A stretch of 33,634 nt of DNA, from positions 1 through 33,634 of the forward strand of contig CAVFUK010000007.1 in NCBI GenBank assembly GCA_963625535.1, read 5' to 3'. The DNA comes from Phocaeicola_A sp963625535 (GTDB taxonomy: Bacteria; Bacteroidota; Bacteroidia; Bacteroidales; Bacteroidaceae). Below the pieces are notes generated by a model. The model saw only the letters and a list, made by a program, of their open reading frames with translations, did not search any database and had not been told where the DNA came from. Every line of letters starts with the position of its first letter. The stretch's first letter is position 1. Shown here in pieces: positions 31,842 through 33,634 of the stretch. The translations under genes were made by a program, and so were the position numbers.

Positions 31842-32660
31842 TCACTTGTGGGTAGCGGCGAAGGTCTGCACGATGGAGAATCCCACCTCGTCGAGGCTAT
31901 ACGTCAGCTTGTCAATCTTGTTGGTGTAGTAGTTGTAGGCGATGACGGCCAGCGCACCTGTGAGGATACCGAAGGCGGTGTTGATCAATGCCTCGGAGAT
32001 ACCTTGCGACAGGGCCACGGAGTCGGCTCCACCACCGGCTGACAGGGCGGCGAACGAACGTATCATACCAATCACCGTTCCCAGCAGTCCCATCAAGGTT
32101 CCCAGGGTGGTGATGGTGCCTATCACGGGCAGGTTCTGCTCCATGGTGGGCAGTTCCAAGGCTGTGGATTCGTCGAGCTCTTTCTGTATGGCCAGCAGCT
32201 TCTGTTCCTTGGTCAGAGTGGTGTCGGCTTCCATCTCCTCGTACTTGCGCAGGGTGGCTGTCACCACGTTGGCCACCGAGCCGCGCTGTTTGTCGCACAG
32301 GGCGTGGGCGGTCTTCATGTCGCTGGCGGCCAGGGCGGCCTTGATGTTCTCCACGAACTTCACCAGCGAGCCTTTGCCGAAGGCGGTGCGCATGGCGAAG
32401 TAGCGCTCTATGCTCAGGGCGATGACGGTCAGCAGCAGCGTCTGGATGACAGGCACGATGATGCCGCCTTTATATATAGTGCCCAGGAAGTTTCCCGGCA
32501 GAGGCTGGTTGTTGGGGTCGTTGTTCATGAAGTTCTCGGGGTTGCCGAAGAGGAAGTTGTAGATGCATACGGCGATGACGAAGCAGCACAGAATCACCAG
32601 TCCGGCGGACTTAATACCCTTGAAAGTAGTTGTTTTCTTTTTAGCGTTCACAGTTTCCAT
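31842..32660 (-). CDS. MotA/TolQ/ExbB-family proton channel protein
   Basis: A 272-residue ExbB-like inner-membrane protein, first gene of the ExbB-ExbD-ExbD-TonB-PstS-TPR cluster. Hydrophobic segments are at about 20-40, 70-92, 175-200 and 215-240. The conserved channel stretch reads LPVIGTITTLGTLMGLLGTVIGMI (about 177-200) and is followed by ALINTAFGILTGALAVIAYNYY. It lacks the Ala/Glu-rich periplasmic extension of the ExbB-like protein at 490-1317 but has an extra N-terminal membrane segment. A 224-base region with several inverted repeats precedes it and no clear promoter lies close to its start, so it may be transcribed with the small secreted gene upstream. Confidence 0.95.
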   Translation of the reverse strand: METVNAKKKTTTFKGIKSAGLVILCCFVIAVCIYNFLFGNPENFMNNDPNNQPLPGNFLGTIYKGGIIVPVIQTLLLTVIALSIERYFAMRTAFGKGSLVKFVENIKAALAASDMKTAHALCDKQRGSVANVVTATLRKYEEMEADTTLTKEQKLLAIQKELDESTALELPTMEQNLPVIGTITTLGTLMGLLGTVIGMIRSFAALSAGGGADSVALSQGISEALINTAFGILTGALAVIAYNYYTNKIDKLTYSLDEVGFSIVQTFAATHK

Positions 32661-32717
32661 AATCCTGAATGTTTTTGTTGTTTTTTGTTTTGGTAATTAG
32701 ATAAAATATTTTGAAGT

Positions 32718-32846
32718 TCTCGGTAGAGTGTACACTCCCCTTGCGCGCCCCCAGCGGGTGGTTGCGCACTGCTCTGAGTTCAGGGTCCTACCGTGTAGGG
32801 TTGCCCGAGACTGTAGCTATATACGACACACCATACATAGCTACAG
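32718..32846 (-). other. Possible structured leader RNA upstream of ExbB cluster
   Basis: This stretch of the 224-base non-coding region between the small secreted gene and exbB is unusually rich in inverted repeats. CTGTAGCTAT/ATAGCTACAG (32811-32820 and 32837-32846) comes first on the minus strand. TCTCGG/CCGAGA (32718-32723 and 32805-32810) then encloses CCTAC/GTAGG (32787-32799), CTGA/TCAG (32774-32783), TGCGC/GCGCA (32742-32746 and 32764-32768) and the palindrome GAGTGTACACTC (32726-32737). The pairings could form a closed multi-branched RNA in the 5' leader of the cluster. I match it to no known riboswitch. The existence of the repeats is direct observation; the RNA is inference. Confidence 0.4.
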
Positions 32847-32884
32847 GTTCAGAAAACAAATAGTAATTGAATGGAAACTGACCG

Positions 32885-33310
32885 CTAAATCAGTATGCGT
32901 CTTAGAGCGAATATATAATAGTCGCTGCAAGTTTGTAGATTACGAACCGGCATGTAGGCGTCGGTGGCCTTACACTTATCCCTCTGCTCCGTGCGTTTGT
33001 GTTGCAGACAGAGCTTATACATAGCGGTTTTGAAGAGTACTGAGTAGTGCGCCACGCGTCGTGCGCGGAATTGGTTGCTCTGCACGAAGGCTTCCAGTAG
33101 GGATGTGAAGCACATCTCTCCGTCGGAGTAGGCAGGGTTGTCCTGCGAATGGGCGCGTGCGTAGTCGGCCGTGGTGGCGGTCATTTGCCTGTCGGCCGTT
33201 TTCGATGAGACCACCGCCTGCGTGTTGTTGGCGGAGGTGGCGTAGCCTGCCAGACTGGTGACAAACAGCATCAGCAGCGAGGTTATGAAAAGTTTTGCCT
33301 TAGTTCCCAT
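32885..33310 (-). CDS. Small secreted protein, unknown function
   Basis: A 141-residue protein that I do not recognise. The N-terminus is a good signal peptide (MGTKAKLFITSLLMLFVTS..., cleavage likely after about residue 26). The mature part is basic and contains four cysteines (in GEMCFTSLL, YKLCLQH, RDKCKAT and LQTCSDYY), which could form disulfides in the periplasm. A near-consensus promoter lies 25-55 bases upstream of the ATG, which supports expression. It is the gene before the ExbB cluster on the same strand, with a structured 224-base spacer between, so it could be the first gene of that transcript. Confidence 0.7.
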   Translation of the reverse strand: MGTKAKLFITSLLMLFVTSLAGYATSANNTQAVVSSKTADRQMTATTADYARAHSQDNPAYSDGEMCFTSLLEAFVQSNQFRARRVAHYSVLFKTAMYKLCLQHKRTEQRDKCKATDAYMPVRNLQTCSDYYIFALRRILI

Positions 33311-33334
33311 CGTTTGTGTTTTCTAAATCCGTGA

Positions 33335-33365
33335 CAAATGTATGAAACAAATTTGACGTTCCAAA
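33335..33365 (-). promoter_or_regulatory. Promoter for small secreted protein (and possibly the ExbB cluster)
   Basis: On the minus strand TTTG (33365-33362) and TACATTTG (33342-33335) are separated by 19 bases, the best full promoter match in the window. The start codon is 25 bases downstream of the -7 box. Confidence 0.75.
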
Positions 33366-33472
33366 TATTTTGGCTGTTTTTTTATAGAATTTTTCTTCTC
33401 GTGGTGTGGCGGCGGTGCAAAACGGGTGAGGGAAAGACTTTTCGCCGCAAATCACCCCTCTCCAACATGGAC

Positions 33473-33634
33473 TCACAGCACTTTCCAATCCTCTATGGTG
33501 CCTGTCTCGGACGAGAAACTGCAGCCTATCTTATATAAGGTACGGCAGTCGGCGGCGTAGGGCACGGCGTAGCCTCGGTCGTCTATCTGGCGCAGGGCCT
33601 CTTCAGCGGTGCCGTCGAGCTTGAACTCGAAGAT
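33473..33634 (-). CDS. C-terminal fragment of a PD-(D/E)XK nuclease-domain / AAA-ATPase-like protein
   Basis: The last 53 codons and TGA stop of a gene entering from the right edge. The translation starts IFEFKLDGTAEEALRQIDDR and goes on through GYAVPYAADCRTLYKIGCSFS to TIEDWKVL. The EFKLD stretch, the alanine-rich EEALxQIxxxGYA segment and the closing KIGxxFSxETxxIxxW are what I know from the C-terminal PD-(D/E)XK domain of Bacteroidales proteins with an N-terminal AAA-ATPase-like domain (PDDEXK_9 type). E and K of EFK would be the conserved nuclease-fold residues. These proteins occur in many diverged copies per genome and their role is unknown. The start codon is outside the window. Confidence 0.85.
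   Translation of the reverse strand: MFEFKLDGTAEEALRQIDDRGYAVPYAADCRTLYKIGCSFSSETGTIEDWKVL

Noticed and set aside
1..33634. CRISPR array, insertion sequence, prophage, toxin-antitoxin or recognised defence system
   Set aside because: I found no regularly spaced direct repeats, transposase or integrase motifs, phage structural genes or known defence-protein motifs; nearly all genes are housekeeping or envelope functions.

Overview
The window looks like an ordinary chromosomal stretch from a member of the Bacteroidales, most likely Prevotella or a close relative. The grounds are: many promoters of the Bacteroidetes type (a TAnnTTTG -7 box, sometimes with TTTG about 18-22 bases upstream); the chain tatD - polyprenyl synthetase - tonB - cmk - ispH - pfkA; ExbB-ExbD-ExbD-TonB clusters; a secreted GH2 beta-galactosidase; and a large alpha-2-macroglobulin-like protein. 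A 10-N gap at 1710-1719, flanked by two non-identical copies of the tatD 3' end, suggests a draft, probably metagenome-derived, scaffold. The genus is inferred; no rRNA marker is present.

Layout. 1-1317 (minus): an ExbB-like proton-channel subunit and a small membrane protein, probably the start of an ExbB/ExbD set continuing off the left edge. 1382-1469: tRNA-Ser(GGA). 1558-1781: the gap with duplicated flanks. 1766-3560 (minus): TatD-family hydrolase and polyprenyl diphosphate synthase. 3650-4339 (minus): a solo TonB. 4593-7243 (plus): cmk and ispH overlapping by 4 bases, then pfkA from its own promoter. 7339-12799 (minus): lacZ, meaB and a DUF1573 protein. 12888-13364 (plus): a small lipoprotein. 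13719-19301 (minus): an 1860-residue alpha-2-macroglobulin-like protein. 19659-22105 (minus): pepD overlapping a flippase-like membrane protein. 22215-26344 (plus): rsmA, mgtE and a five-repeat DUF349 protein. 26460-27087 (minus): two small, AT-richer, apparently paralogous proteins of unknown function. 27268-32660 (minus): ExbB, ExbD, ExbD, TonB, a PstS-like lipoprotein and a TPR protein, in transcription order. 32885-33310 (minus): a small secreted protein with a very good promoter. 33473-33634: the C-terminus of a PD-(D/E)XK / AAA-ATPase-type protein cut by the window edge.

How the genes relate. Two TonB proteins and two ExbB proteins provide proton-motive-force coupling to the outer membrane. 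The right-hand cluster joins this machinery to a phosphate-binding-like lipoprotein and a periplasmic TPR protein, with no Pst permease in view. IspH and the polyprenyl synthase belong to the same isoprenoid route, although they lie on opposite strands. The rest is housekeeping: nucleotide metabolism, glycolysis, rRNA methylation, Mg2+ transport and peptide cleavage.

I see no CRISPR array, insertion sequence, prophage, recognisable defence locus or polysaccharide utilisation locus. The less-explained items are the small-protein pair at 26460-27087, the structured leader at 32718-32846, the PstS/TPR extension of the TonB cluster, the apparently thioester-less alpha-2-macroglobulin, and several unusual promoter arrangements.
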